From Lactobacillus sp. MRS-253-APC-2B (GTDB lineage: Bacteria; Bacillota; Bacilli; Lactobacillales; Lactobacillaceae): a stretch of 64,000 nucleotides of DNA. Each line of letters begins with the position of its first letter. Within the stretch, counting starts at the first letter, position 1. The stretch covers positions 24,993-88,992 of the forward strand of contig NZ_JABAFO010000007.1 of NCBI RefSeq assembly GCF_012843675.1, in the 5' to 3' direction. The notes under the pieces are model-generated. The model saw nothing but the letters and a program-made list of their open reading frames with translations. It was not told where the DNA came from and did not search any database. This document shows positions 1 through 7,959 of the stretch, in pieces. The position numbers and the translations under genes were made by a program.

Positions 1-10
1 ATTATATATT

Positions 11-47
11 AAGAAAAAGACCCGACCGCTATCGATCGCGTCTTTTA
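11..47 (-). terminator. Intrinsic terminator of the purine permease gene
   Basis: On the minus strand, AAAAGAC and CGATCG pair with CGGTCG and GTCTTTT around an ATAG loop, with one internal mismatch, and a T-rich tail follows. It lies just after the permease stop codon. Confidence 0.75.
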
Positions 48-54
48 AAGATTT

Positions 55-1404
55 TTATGATGGCAAAACGTTTAAAACGTACAGCATCAAGATGAAGACG
101 AACAGCAGCGTCCACATGATCCAGTTGATTTCTTTACGGCGACCAGCAACCGTCATCGTCAATGGGTAGATGATAAACCCAAATGCGATCCCGTAAGAAA
201 TGTTGTAGGTCAATGGCATGCCGGCAACCACCATGAAGGCAGGAAAGGCAATTTCAAAGTGAAGCCAATCAATGCCAGCCAAAGAACTTGCCATCAGCGA
301 ACCAACAATAATCAGAGCTGGTGCCGTAACCTGCGTCGTTACCACCGTCAAAAGTGGACTGAACAACAGACTAAAGGCAAACAACACACCGACCGTCAAG
401 GCAGTCAGACCAGTCCGGCCACCAACGGCAATTCCGGCAGATGATTCAACGTAGGCTGCCGTTGGCGTAGTCCCCATTACCGAACCACTCAGCATGGAAA
501 TCGAATCTGCCATCAAAGCCTGACCAATCCGCGGCATTCGGTCGTTTTTCATCAAACCAGCCTGTTGAGCTAAGCCCACCAGCGTTCCGGCTGTGTCAAA
601 GAAGGCCACCAGCAAAAAGATCAAAACAACGGCCCACATCTGCGGCGTATTAACCTTGCCCAGGCTGGTCAGTGCCACGCCAAAAGTTGGCTTCATGGAA
701 GGAGCTAACGAAATAATATGAGCAGGCATCTTAATCAGGCCCGTAAACAAGCCCAGCAGCGTTGTCAGAATCATCCCGATAAAGATTGATCCAGGAACCC
801 GTTTAGCCATCAATAGTGCGATTGCCAAAACCCCAAAGATCGTCAGCCAAGTCGTTGGTACCGTCAATGAACCCAATTGAACCAATGAGCTCTTGCTTGC
901 GACAACCAGGCCACCGCCTTGCAGACCGACAAAAGCGATGAACAAACCGATCCCAGCGGCAATTGCCAGCTTCAAATCATGCGGAATCGCGTTGATAACA
1001 GCTTCACGCACCTTCATCAAAGAAAGGATCGTAAAGATTACCGATGCTACAAAAACACCAGCCATCGCGGTCTGCCATGAGATCCCCATTGCCAGAACCA
1101 CCGAGTATGTAAAGAACGCGTTATCACCAAGACCAGGCGCAATGGCAATCGGATAATTGGCTAAAAATGCCATCAATAAACAGCCGATAATTGCAGATAG
1201 TGCCGTTGCCGTAAAAACCGCGCCCTTGTTCATGCCGGCCATTCCCAAGACGCTGGGATTAACAAACAGAATGTAGGCCATTGAAACAAAAGTCGTCAGA
1301 CCCGCGAGCAGCTCACGCTTGATCGTCGTGCCCTGCTCGCTTAAATGAAACCATTTTTCTAAAATATTGGTAGAAGCAGGCGAGTTATTCGTGCTTTGAC
1401 CCAT
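55..1404 (-). CDS. NCS2/AzgA-type purine (guanine/hypoxanthine) permease
   Basis: A 449-residue polytopic membrane protein with about a dozen hydrophobic segments. It resembles AzgA/PbuG/PbuO proton symporters that import hypoxanthine, guanine or adenine for salvage. Family-like stretches include FVSMAYILFVNP near residue 40, PGLGDNAFFTY near residue 90 and FDTAGTLVGLA near residue 270. The length is normal for the family. The start is supported by TAGGAGA ten bases upstream of the ATG. It is transcribed alone, between its own terminator and that of tuf. A PurBox about 150 bases upstream suggests PurR control. The exact substrate cannot be read from sequence. Confidence 0.88.
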   Translation of the reverse strand: MGQSTNNSPASTNILEKWFHLSEQGTTIKRELLAGLTTFVSMAYILFVNPSVLGMAGMNKGAVFTATALSAIIGCLLMAFLANYPIAIAPGLGDNAFFTYSVVLAMGISWQTAMAGVFVASVIFTILSLMKVREAVINAIPHDLKLAIAAGIGLFIAFVGLQGGGLVVASKSSLVQLGSLTVPTTWLTIFGVLAIALLMAKRVPGSIFIGMILTTLLGLFTGLIKMPAHIISLAPSMKPTFGVALTSLGKVNTPQMWAVVLIFLLVAFFDTAGTLVGLAQQAGLMKNDRMPRIGQALMADSISMLSGSVMGTTPTAAYVESSAGIAVGGRTGLTALTVGVLFAFSLLFSPLLTVVTTQVTAPALIIVGSLMASSLAGIDWLHFEIAFPAFMVVAGMPLTYNISYGIAFGFIIYPLTMTVAGRRKEINWIMWTLLFVFILMLYVLNVLPS

Positions 1405-1492
1405 TAAAATTCATCTCCTATGCATTTAATCCAACAAACAAGATTTGATTATGCAACAATTTTCGGATTTTTGCAATAGATTAAAACGATAA

Positions 1493-1563
1493 AATTACGA
1501 ATGTTCGCATCTGATTTTTAAATCGGCTTTTGTAAAAGGATTTAAATACGATTGTTCGGAAAT
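1493..1563 (-). promoter_or_regulatory. PurBox region upstream of the purine permease
   Basis: At 1551-1563 the minus strand reads ATTTCCGAACAAT, a full match to the PurR box consensus AWWWCCGAACWWT. At 1493-1505 the plus strand carries a weaker copy in the opposite orientation, AATTACGAATGTT, with 10 of 13 positions matching. The gap of about 45 bases is wider than the usual 16-17, so the second half-site is uncertain. No purine-riboswitch core was seen. The rest of the 321-base gap 1405-1725 holds only the tuf terminator and A/T-rich DNA. Confidence 0.65.
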
Positions 1564-1671
1564 AAAAAGCCAAGCCGTCAAGTTGCAGCCTGGTTCAAGC
1601 TTAATTTAGATACGCTTTTTTTAAGAACATCAGTCACCCTAGCCAAGCAAAGATTCATTTTTTAGACACAA

Positions 1672-1704
1672 AAAAAGAGCAAGCAGAACTCTGCTTGCTC
1701 TTTT
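1672..1704 (-). terminator. Terminator of tuf
   Basis: An AAAGAGCAAGCAGA stem pairs perfectly with TCTGCTTGCTCTTT, with runs of T on either strand. It follows the tuf stop codon by about 20 bases. Confidence 0.9.
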
Positions 1705-1725
1705 ATTTATTGCACTAATTTGAAA

Positions 1726-2916
1726 TTAGTCCAGGATGTCAGAAACGACACCGGCACCAACAGTGTGGCCACCTTCACGAATAGTGAACTTCAGACCCTT
1801 TTCAATGGCAACTGGCTTTTGCAGGGAAACAGTAAACGTAACGTTGTCCCCAGGCATAACCATTTCTACACCATCTGGCAGTTCGATCGTACCCGTAACG
1901 TCAGTAGTGTGGAAGTAGAATTGTGGACGGTAGTTGGAGAAGAATGGCGTGTGACGGCCCCCTTCTTCCTTCGTCATAACGTAGACTTCACCCTTGAAGT
2001 TCTTGTGCGTTTGGATGGAGCCTGGTTGTGCCAGAACTTGACCACGTTCTACTTGGTCGTGGCCGATACCACGCAGCAGAACACCAACGTTGTCCCCGGC
2101 TTCACCAAGGTCCAGCGTCTTGTGGAACATTTCAACACCCGTAACAGTAGACTTCAGGATTTCGTCCTTCAGACCAACGATTTCAACTTCGTCGCCGACC
2201 TTAACAGTACCACGGTCGATACGACCGGAAACAACAGTACCACGACCAGTGATAGTGAAGACGTCTTCGATTGGCAGCATGAATGGCTTGTCAGTAGGAC
2301 GCTTTGGAGTTGGGATGTATTCGTCGATAACATCCATCAGGTGCAGGATAACCTTTTCTTGTTCAGGGTCACCTTCCAGAGCCTTCAAAGCAGAACCACG
2401 AACAACTGGAATGTCATCGCCAGGGAAATCGTATTCGCTCAGCAGGTCGCGAACTTCCATTTCAACCAAGTCAACCAGTTCGTCATCGTCAACCAAGTCG
2501 GTCTTGTTCAGGAATACAACGATGTATTGAACACCAACTTGACGAGCCAACAGAATGTGTTCACGAGTTTGTGGCATAGGACCGTCAGTAGCAGCAACAA
2601 CCAGGATAGCACCATCCATTTGTGCGGCACCAGTGATCATGTTCTTAACGTAGTCGGCGTGACCAGGGGCATCGATGTGTGCGTAGTGACGCGTTTCCGT
2701 TTCGTATTCAACGTGGGCCGTGTTGATAGTGATACCACGTTCCTTTTCTTCTGGAGCGTTGTCGATATCAGCGTAGTCTTCAGCCTTTGCCAGACCCTTT
2801 TCTGCCAGAACCTTCGTGATTGCAGCAGTCAGAGTAGTCTTACCATGGTCAACGTGGCCAATAGTACCAATGTTTACATGGGGTTTAGTACGTTCATAAT
2901 GTTCTTTTTCAGCCAT
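1726..2916 (-). CDS. tuf: Elongation factor Tu
   Basis: EF-Tu, the GTPase that delivers aminoacyl-tRNA to the ribosomal A site. The 396-residue length is standard. Visible GTP-binding elements are GHVDHGKT at residues 20-27, DAPGH near 81-85 and NKTD near 136-139; the two beta-barrel domains follow. The ATG is preceded by TCAGGAGGAT. It stands alone rather than in an rps/fus operon, with a leader of about 190 bases upstream and its own terminator downstream. Codon use is strongly biased, as expected for a very highly expressed gene. Confidence 0.98.
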   Translation of the reverse strand: MAEKEHYERTKPHVNIGTIGHVDHGKTTLTAAITKVLAEKGLAKAEDYADIDNAPEEKERGITINTAHVEYETETRHYAHIDAPGHADYVKNMITGAAQMDGAILVVAATDGPMPQTREHILLARQVGVQYIVVFLNKTDLVDDDELVDLVEMEVRDLLSEYDFPGDDIPVVRGSALKALEGDPEQEKVILHLMDVIDEYIPTPKRPTDKPFMLPIEDVFTITGRGTVVSGRIDRGTVKVGDEVEIVGLKDEILKSTVTGVEMFHKTLDLGEAGDNVGVLLRGIGHDQVERGQVLAQPGSIQTHKNFKGEVYVMTKEEGGRHTPFFSNYRPQFYFHTTDVTGTIELPDGVEMVMPGDNVTFTVSLQKPVAIEKGLKFTIREGGHTVGAGVVSDILD

Positions 2917-2950
2917 TAATGAAATCCTCCTGATAAATTACAAGTATAAT

Positions 2951-2976
2951 GCCAGACAAGTCAAAAACCGTCTGAC
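2951..2976. repeat. Imperfect inverted repeat in the tuf leader
   Basis: GCCAGAC and GTCTGAC arms (7 bp with one G-T pair) flank about 12 bases, roughly 35 bases upstream of the tuf start. It could fold in the tuf 5' UTR or be a protein site. No T-run follows, so it is not a classical terminator. Confidence 0.4.
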
Positions 2977-3103
2977 ACACCCTTAATGAAAATTGTACTA
3001 CTTCCGGGAGCCAATTAAAAGTTTTAAAACCGGTTTTCCGAAAGAATTCTTAATTATAATATCAGCTCTACCCTGATTTGTAAATGAATTTAACCGAAAC
3101 TTT

Positions 3104-4009
3104 TTATTGCATGCCCAGTCGCTGAGCCAAGCGGGCAATTTGATTCTGCCATTGTTTGGCCAAGATAACGTCGTAATCCTGATCCGTGCTCTGTGAATAA
3201 GCCGTTAAAGCATGGTACCATGCGGTTGGATTGGGAATTGCCAATTCAATCAATGGATACAAAAATGCCAGCTGCAAGTGAAACTCTTGATCAAACATTT
3301 GATACGACAATGGATCGAGCTGACTAAACTCTTTTTTAATCATTGATTCGATCTGCTGGACCGTTTGAATCGACTCGACATCTTGTAGCCTGCCCAAATC
3401 AACCTCATGCTCTTGCTCATCCAGCCAATAGATCGTGATTCTTTCTTGCAGATGCAGACGCTGCATAATCTGCAAAAGACTTGATCTAATCAGTGGATTG
3501 ACGAATGGATCACGCGCTAAGAACTTGGCACCGATCAGATACTGTTTAAGCGGCAGATGACTGGCCGCTTTAAAACGTCGCTGCTGTTCGGCAAAACTGC
3601 CGTCTCCCAAATGATAGAACTGCTTGAGCTGGCTGTTCAGTGAGGTCTGATAGTGCTTGGCAAACGAACTTTCAGCCTGCTCAACTTGTTTGATGAACTC
3701 ATCATGCCATTTAGGCAGACTGTTTAATTGCACGCGAACGTCAATAAAGGCCTGAGCATGCAGCTCAACCTCGATCAAAAGCTGCATTAATTCCCTAGAG
3801 GCGGTATATTCATTGAGATGCTCATTGGCATAGCTGAGCGCCTCGGCATACTGTTGATCCTCATACAAAGATTTTACCAGCTGACGATTGACAACGAACT
3901 CATCAACTTCTTCATAAAGCGCGGCAAATCGCTGTGCAGCCTCATGATAATGCTGCTGATCAAGAAGCTGATCGGCTTGATGAAACTGCTCTTGTTGCAA
4001 AGGCGTCAT
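3104..4009 (-). CDS. TPR-repeat protein of unknown function
   Basis: A 301-residue soluble protein starting at MTPLQQEQF. The first 90 residues read as helical tetratricopeptide-type pairs (QADQLLDQQHYHEAAQRFAA, then SLYEDQQYAEALSYANEHL). The rest is helical and rich in Q, L and H. I place the start at the ATG preceded by AAAGGAA. A longer frame begins 18 residues earlier but has no ribosome site and would run close to the rnjB stop. It lies 60 bases after the RNase J gene on the same strand and is probably co-transcribed with it. Function is unknown; a scaffold role is inferred only from the repeat type. Confidence 0.75.
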   Translation of the reverse strand: MTPLQQEQFHQADQLLDQQHYHEAAQRFAALYEEVDEFVVNRQLVKSLYEDQQYAEALSYANEHLNEYTASRELMQLLIEVELHAQAFIDVRVQLNSLPKWHDEFIKQVEQAESSFAKHYQTSLNSQLKQFYHLGDGSFAEQQRRFKAASHLPLKQYLIGAKFLARDPFVNPLIRSSLLQIMQRLHLQERITIYWLDEQEHEVDLGRLQDVESIQTVQQIESMIKKEFSQLDPLSYQMFDQEFHLQLAFLYPLIELAIPNPTAWYHALTAYSQSTDQDYDVILAKQWQNQIARLAQRLGMQ

Positions 4010-4071
4010 AATTATTAATTCCTTTCTGAAAGCCAAACAGCGCGAGCATTCACAGATGCTCACGCTGTTGA

Positions 4072-5883
4072 TTATTTGCTGGCCTTGGTCTCGGCTTTGC
4101 GCTGACGCTTGGCTCCGCGTCCCCGGCCACGACGCTTGGCAGTCGTCTTTTTGGACGTTGATTCTTCATTGGCCTTATCATTGGTCTTTTTAGAATGATT
4201 CTTGCGCTTTGGATGCTGGTTGATCTCCATAATTACCGGCAGAATCACTGGATGACGCTTCGTTTGGTTAAAGAGGAAGCGATTCAGTTTTTCGCGCACG
4301 TCGGATTTAAGATGCGTCCAGTCAAATTCTTTTTGGTCCAGATTTTCTTGAACGACCTTTTCAACCAGATCCGCACTCTGCTTCATCAATTGACGATTCG
4401 TCTTAACAAAGACAAAACCGCGTGAAGTGATCTGTGGCCGGGCCACGATCTTCTTTTTCTTACGGTCAATCGTTGCTACAACGACAAAGATCCCATCTTC
4501 TGACAGCACACGACGATCACGCAATACGATATTGCCGATATCACCAACCCCGGTTCCATCAATCATCGTATTGCCAACTTCCACGTGGGCACCCAAATGG
4601 AAGGCGCCATCTTCATAAGTCAAGACGTCACCCTTATTGGTCAAGAAGATATGATCAGCAGGAATGCCAACTTCTTCAGCCAAGATGGCATGCTGATCAA
4701 GCAAACGATACTCGCCTTGAATTGGCATGAACCACTGTGGCCGCATAAAGTTGAGCATCAGCTGTTCATCATTTTGATTGGCATGACCGGATGGATTCAG
4801 ATCAGCAGCAATAAACTTGACGCTGGCCCCCGTCCGGTAAAGCATGTCCTCAGTCTTTTGCACTGTTGTTTCCATCGCATATGATGGTGTCGTTGTAACA
4901 AAAACCAGATCGTTTTCGTTGAGCGTAATGTTTTTATTGTCACCATTGGCAATCTGCTGCAATGCCTTGATTGGCTCGCCCATTCGGCCAGTTTCCAATA
5001 CAACCAGTTCTTGTGGCTCCATCTTCTTAGCTTCTTCCAAGGTAATCAAAAGATCGTCTTCAGGCATCTTCAACTTGCCAAGGCTCATCGCCGTATCGAT
5101 GATCTGCTCTAAGTCATGCCCAGAAAGGATTACCTTGCGACCTGTCGCAGCAGCTGCATTTAAAATCTGCTGTACACGCATGATATTGGAAGCTACGCTG
5201 GCGACAACCACCCGGCCAGGCGCTGCCTCAAAAGTATCTTGAATATAGGCAGCGATGTCTTTTTCTTTGGTGTTCATGCCAGTGATGCCTGAACCAGCCG
5301 AATCAGACAGCAGCAGCAGCACACCTTGCTGACCAATCTGAGCCAGTCGTGCCAGATCAGTGCGGTAGCCTTCTGCCGCCGTTTGATCAAACTTAAAGTC
5401 CCCAGTATAAACGATGTTGCCCTCTGGCGTCTGCAACACGATCCCCATGGTATCTGGAATCGAGTGCGTTGTCTTAAAGAATGAAACCGTCACATCGTTA
5501 AAATCGATTTCAGTTGCAGCATCAACGACATGGAAGTCATTAAATTTTTTAACTTTCTTGTCGGCGCTGTCTTTAACGGCCAGCTTAGCCAAGGCAATCG
5601 TTAATTCGCTCCCAAAGACAGGAACGTTGAAGTCAGTCAAAAAGTATGGCAAGCCGCCAATAGCATCGGCGTGACCCTGCGTCAGGAATACCCCAACGAT
5701 TCGATCAGCACTTTCCTTTAAAAATGACCAGTCCGGTACGACCACGTCAATCCCCATCAGTTCGTTTTCTGGGTATTTCAAGCCGCAGTCCAGGATAAAA
5801 ATCTGTTCATCAACCTCAACGGCATACATATTCTTGCCGTTTTCGTGCACGCCCCCAAAAGGCGTAATCTTAATCTTGCTCAT
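4072..5883 (-). CDS. rnjB: Ribonuclease J, J2 type
   Basis: A 603-residue metallo-beta-lactamase/beta-CASP ribonuclease of the RNase J family, which processes and degrades mRNA and rRNA. The family motif HxHxDH is degenerate here: residues 68-77 read TQGHADAIGG, so H69 is Q and H74 is A while H71 and D73 remain. This is the pattern of the weakly active J2 paralogue that partners J1. HSIPD (near 141) and YTGDFKFD (near 160) are kept. The C-terminal 45 residues are a Lys/Arg-rich tail (KRRGRGRGAKRQRK), probably RNA-binding. It sits directly downstream of rpsO. Confidence 0.88.
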   Translation of the reverse strand: MSKIKITPFGGVHENGKNMYAVEVDEQIFILDCGLKYPENELMGIDVVVPDWSFLKESADRIVGVFLTQGHADAIGGLPYFLTDFNVPVFGSELTIALAKLAVKDSADKKVKKFNDFHVVDAATEIDFNDVTVSFFKTTHSIPDTMGIVLQTPEGNIVYTGDFKFDQTAAEGYRTDLARLAQIGQQGVLLLLSDSAGSGITGMNTKEKDIAAYIQDTFEAAPGRVVVASVASNIMRVQQILNAAAATGRKVILSGHDLEQIIDTAMSLGKLKMPEDDLLITLEEAKKMEPQELVVLETGRMGEPIKALQQIANGDNKNITLNENDLVFVTTTPSYAMETTVQKTEDMLYRTGASVKFIAADLNPSGHANQNDEQLMLNFMRPQWFMPIQGEYRLLDQHAILAEEVGIPADHIFLTNKGDVLTYEDGAFHLGAHVEVGNTMIDGTGVGDIGNIVLRDRRVLSEDGIFVVVATIDRKKKKIVARPQITSRGFVFVKTNRQLMKQSADLVEKVVQENLDQKEFDWTHLKSDVREKLNRFLFNQTKRHPVILPVIMEINQHPKRKNHSKKTNDKANEESTSKKTTAKRRGRGRGAKRQRKAETKASK

Positions 5884-6045
5884 ATTTGCTCCTTATGATT
5901 GTATTTAAACGCGCCACGGACCTGGGCGGCTCATGGCAATTTATTCGTTCATAATTGCTGTTATTCATCTTACCACAGAATCAACATAGATTGAAAATTA
6001 ACCATTCTATCCCGGCAATTTTTTAAATTAATCATCAATAGGCAA

Positions 6046-6076
6046 CAAAAAAAGCCCCGACGATTGTCGAGACTTT
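6046..6076 (-). terminator. Terminator of rpsO
   Basis: On the minus strand AAAGTCTCGAC pairs with GTCGGGGCTTT (11 bp, G-U pairs included) around AATC, followed by seven T. Confidence 0.85.
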
Positions 6077-6097
6077 GAATCTGAGCAGACGTTAAGA

Positions 6098-6367
6098 TTA
6101 ACGACGCAGGCCCAGACGCTTGATCAGTTCACGGTAAGCTTGCAGGTCAGTACGACGCAGGTAAGCCAGCAGGTTACGACGGTGACCGATCTTCTTCATC
6201 AGACCACGTTGTGAGTGGTAATCATGCTTGTGCGTACGCAGGTGGTTGTTCAGTTCGTTGATGTCAGCAGTCAGTACGGCAACTTGAACTTGAGTTGAAC
6301 CCGTGTCACCTTCGTGCGTAGCGTATTCCTTGATGATTTCGTTTTTGCGTTCTTTAGAGATAGCCAT
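6098..6367 (-). CDS. rpsO: Ribosomal protein S15
   Basis: The 89-residue S15 of the 30S platform, which binds the central domain of 16S rRNA. It begins [11 protein letters not shown] and contains the conserved [11 protein letters not shown] (residues 22-32), HSQRGLMKK and [10 protein letters not shown] stretches. A frame seven residues longer exists, but AAAGGTGGG six or more bases before this ATG fixes the start. It has its own promoter and terminator and a leader of about 100 nt that probably mediates S15 autoregulation. Confidence 0.97.
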   Translation of the reverse strand: MAISKERKNEIIKEYATHEGDTGSTQVQVAVLTADINELNNHLRTHKHDYHSQRGLMKKIGHRRNLLAYLRRTDLQAYRELIKRLGLRR

Positions 6368-6468
6368 GTTGCTATTCCCACCTTTCAATTTTTTGTGCGC
6401 CGAGTTCTAGGTAAAGCGTCGGTGAGGATCGCTGAACCGAGAAGAGGCAATGACTGCTTTGAGCAGCC
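6368..6468 (-). promoter_or_regulatory. Structured rpsO 5' leader, candidate S15-binding RNA
   Basis: From the predicted start near 6468 the transcript contains a GGCTGC/GCAGTC hairpin with a TCAAA loop. A second possible stem pairs CTCGGT with ACCGA, before the Shine-Dalgarno sequence. S15 represses its own mRNA through leader structures in several bacterial groups, including Gram-positive ones. That this leader does so is inference from position and folding. Confidence 0.5.
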
Positions 6469-6474
6469 TTTGTT

Positions 6475-6503
6475 ACTATAACGGATCATGCTTAAAATTG
6501 CAA
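6475..6503 (-). promoter_or_regulatory. Promoter of rpsO
   Basis: The minus strand has TTGCAA (-35, 6498-6503), a 17-base spacer and TATAGT (-10, 6475-6480). It faces away from the rpsT promoter about 40 bases to the right. Confidence 0.75.
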
Positions 6504-6542
6504 CTCCCATGTTCTTTTTTCAAAACGATCAGATCAAGACTA

Positions 6543-6571
6543 TTGCAATCGACTACCGACTTTTGTATAAT
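6543..6571 (+). promoter_or_regulatory. Promoter of rpsT
   Basis: TTGCAA (-35, 6543-6548), a 17-base spacer and a perfect TATAAT (-10, 6566-6571). The -35 hexamer matches that of the divergent rpsO promoter. Confidence 0.8.
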
Positions 6572-6629
6572 GACAAATGTTGAAAAATTCTGGTCAACTA
6601 ATTAAACCGGGTTAACGGAGGTGAAATTC

Positions 6630-6884
6630 ATGCCAATCATCAAATCAGCAATCGAACGTGTACGGATCAGCGAAAAGGCCCAAGCACGCAACGCTTCCCA
6701 AATGAGCGAAATGCGCACGGCTGTTAAGAAATTCGACAAGGCTAAGGTAGCCGGCGCCGAAAACCTTGACGACCTGTACAAGGCAGCTATTTCCGCTATT
6801 GACCGTGCCCACTCCAAGGGCCTGATCAAGGCAAACAAGGCCGCTCGTGACAAGTCCCGTCTGACGGCTCGTTACAACAAGTAG
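6630..6884 (+). CDS. rpsT: Ribosomal protein S20
   Basis: An 84-residue basic helical protein, S20, which binds the 16S rRNA 5' and 3' minor domains in the 30S subunit. The start is [11 protein letters not shown], the typical S20 beginning, with GGAGGTG upstream. An in-frame GTG nine bases earlier lies inside the ribosome site and is rejected. It is a single-gene transcript, divergent from rpsO and ending in a shared terminator with holA. Confidence 0.96.
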   Translation: MPIIKSAIERVRISEKAQARNASQMSEMRTAVKKFDKAKVAGAENLDDLYKAAISAIDRAHSKGLIKANKAARDKSRLTARYNK

Positions 6885-6894
6885 CGCCAACATT

Positions 6895-6930
6895 AAAAAA
6901 GCCGATGTCTTAATTGACATCGGCTTTTTT
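6895..6930. terminator. Bidirectional terminator between rpsT and holA
   Basis: A perfect 15-bp stem, AAAAAAGCCGATGTC with its complement, around TTAATT. There are T-runs on both strands, so it serves the converging rpsT and comE-holA transcripts. Confidence 0.92.
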
Positions 6931-6933
6931 GTG

Positions 6934-7959
6934 TTATCCGGCCTTTTTAGCGAACTGTAGCATAAACAGCTGAAACAGCAGCTCCGGATCGCGCGCTGTC
7001 GTCTTGAGCGCCTTTTCACAGCGAATCAAGCCTAAATAGGCCCGTACCAGATCGTTCATCTGAAAGCGTCGTGCCGTCTGCATCACGATTTTGACCCGAT
7101 ACGGATGCACCTTAAGCCGGCTGGCCAACGTACCTTGGCTTAACCCGCGACTGCTTAAGACCTTAATTTGGATCAGCAGTCGAAACTGACCGACCAACAG
7201 CGCATTTAACTGCAATGGCTCATGATTGGTTTCCAAAAGCTGTTGGTAAATGTCTAAAGCCTGGGCCTGATCACGCTTTAAGACTGCCGTAATCAGATCA
7301 AAGACATTTTCATCCAGTGATTGGGGAACCAGGCCGATCACGTCGCCTTGACTGATTTGCTTGGTTTGATAGGCCAGCAGCTCCAGTTTCTTTAAATTAG
7401 CCATCATCAGCCCATAATCAGCATTGGTGCGCCTAACCAACTCATCCATGGCTCCATTTGCCAAACGGTAGCCATCACTTAAGAGCTGTTGTTCGACTTG
7501 ATGCCGAGCATCCCGTTCACTTAACGGAGCTGCACTGACTTCAACGGCCACTTTTTTCAGTTCCTTGACCAAACCCTTGCGATTGTCGAGCTTTTCATAT
7601 GGCGCCATCAGTACTAGGACTGTCGAGGGCTCAGGATGCTCAAGATAACTTTTAAGCGCATCCAGGTCGTGATTAACCTTGACCTTGGCTGGACTGCCCG
7701 TTAAAAAATATGGTTTATTGATCAATACCAAGCGCCGCTCACCAAAAAAGGGTGCTGACATGGCATCATCAATTGCGGTCGCAAGCGGCGTTGTTTCCAT
7801 ATCATAGCTGCCGACATTCATCACGCGCTCTGCTTCTGGAATCAATCCCATAAATGCATCACGAGCCTGCTGCTGTAAAATCCCCTGCGTTCCCAATACT
7901 ACGTAGACCATTGCCGGTGCCTGGCCATTTAACTGTTGGCGTAAGGTGGCAACATCCAT
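6934..7959 (-). CDS. holA: DNA polymerase III subunit delta
   Basis: The 341-residue clamp-loader delta subunit (YqeN/HolA), which opens the beta clamp for loading onto primed DNA. It has the typical N-terminal region (MVYVVLGTQ near residue 16, then FMGLIP), an ALKSYLEHPEPSTVLVL segment and the helical C-terminal collar. Its start lies inside the 3' end of comEC (31-base overlap), so translation is probably coupled. This placement right after comEC is normal for Firmicutes. Confidence 0.92.
   Translation of the reverse strand: MDVATLRQQLNGQAPAMVYVVLGTQGILQQQARDAFMGLIPEAERVMNVGSYDMETTPLATAIDDAMSAPFFGERRLVLINKPYFLTGSPAKVKVNHDLDALKSYLEHPEPSTVLVLMAPYEKLDNRKGLVKELKKVAVEVSAAPLSERDARHQVEQQLLSDGYRLANGAMDELVRRTNADYGLMMANLKKLELLAYQTKQISQGDVIGLVPQSLDENVFDLITAVLKRDQAQALDIYQQLLETNHEPLQLNALLVGQFRLLIQIKVLSSRGLSQGTLASRLKVHPYRVKIVMQTARRFQMNDLVRAYLGLIRCEKALKTTARDPELLFQLFMLQFAKKAG

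Noticed and set aside
1405..1600. Purine riboswitch upstream of the permease
   Set aside because: The conserved core (TATATGG-type J1/2 and loop elements) is not visible; a PurBox explains regulation better.
1720..2919. 399-residue plus-strand open frame opposite tuf
   Set aside because: It is the antisense shadow of EF-Tu; strong codon bias leaves the reverse strand open. It has no ribosome site and no recognisable protein family.
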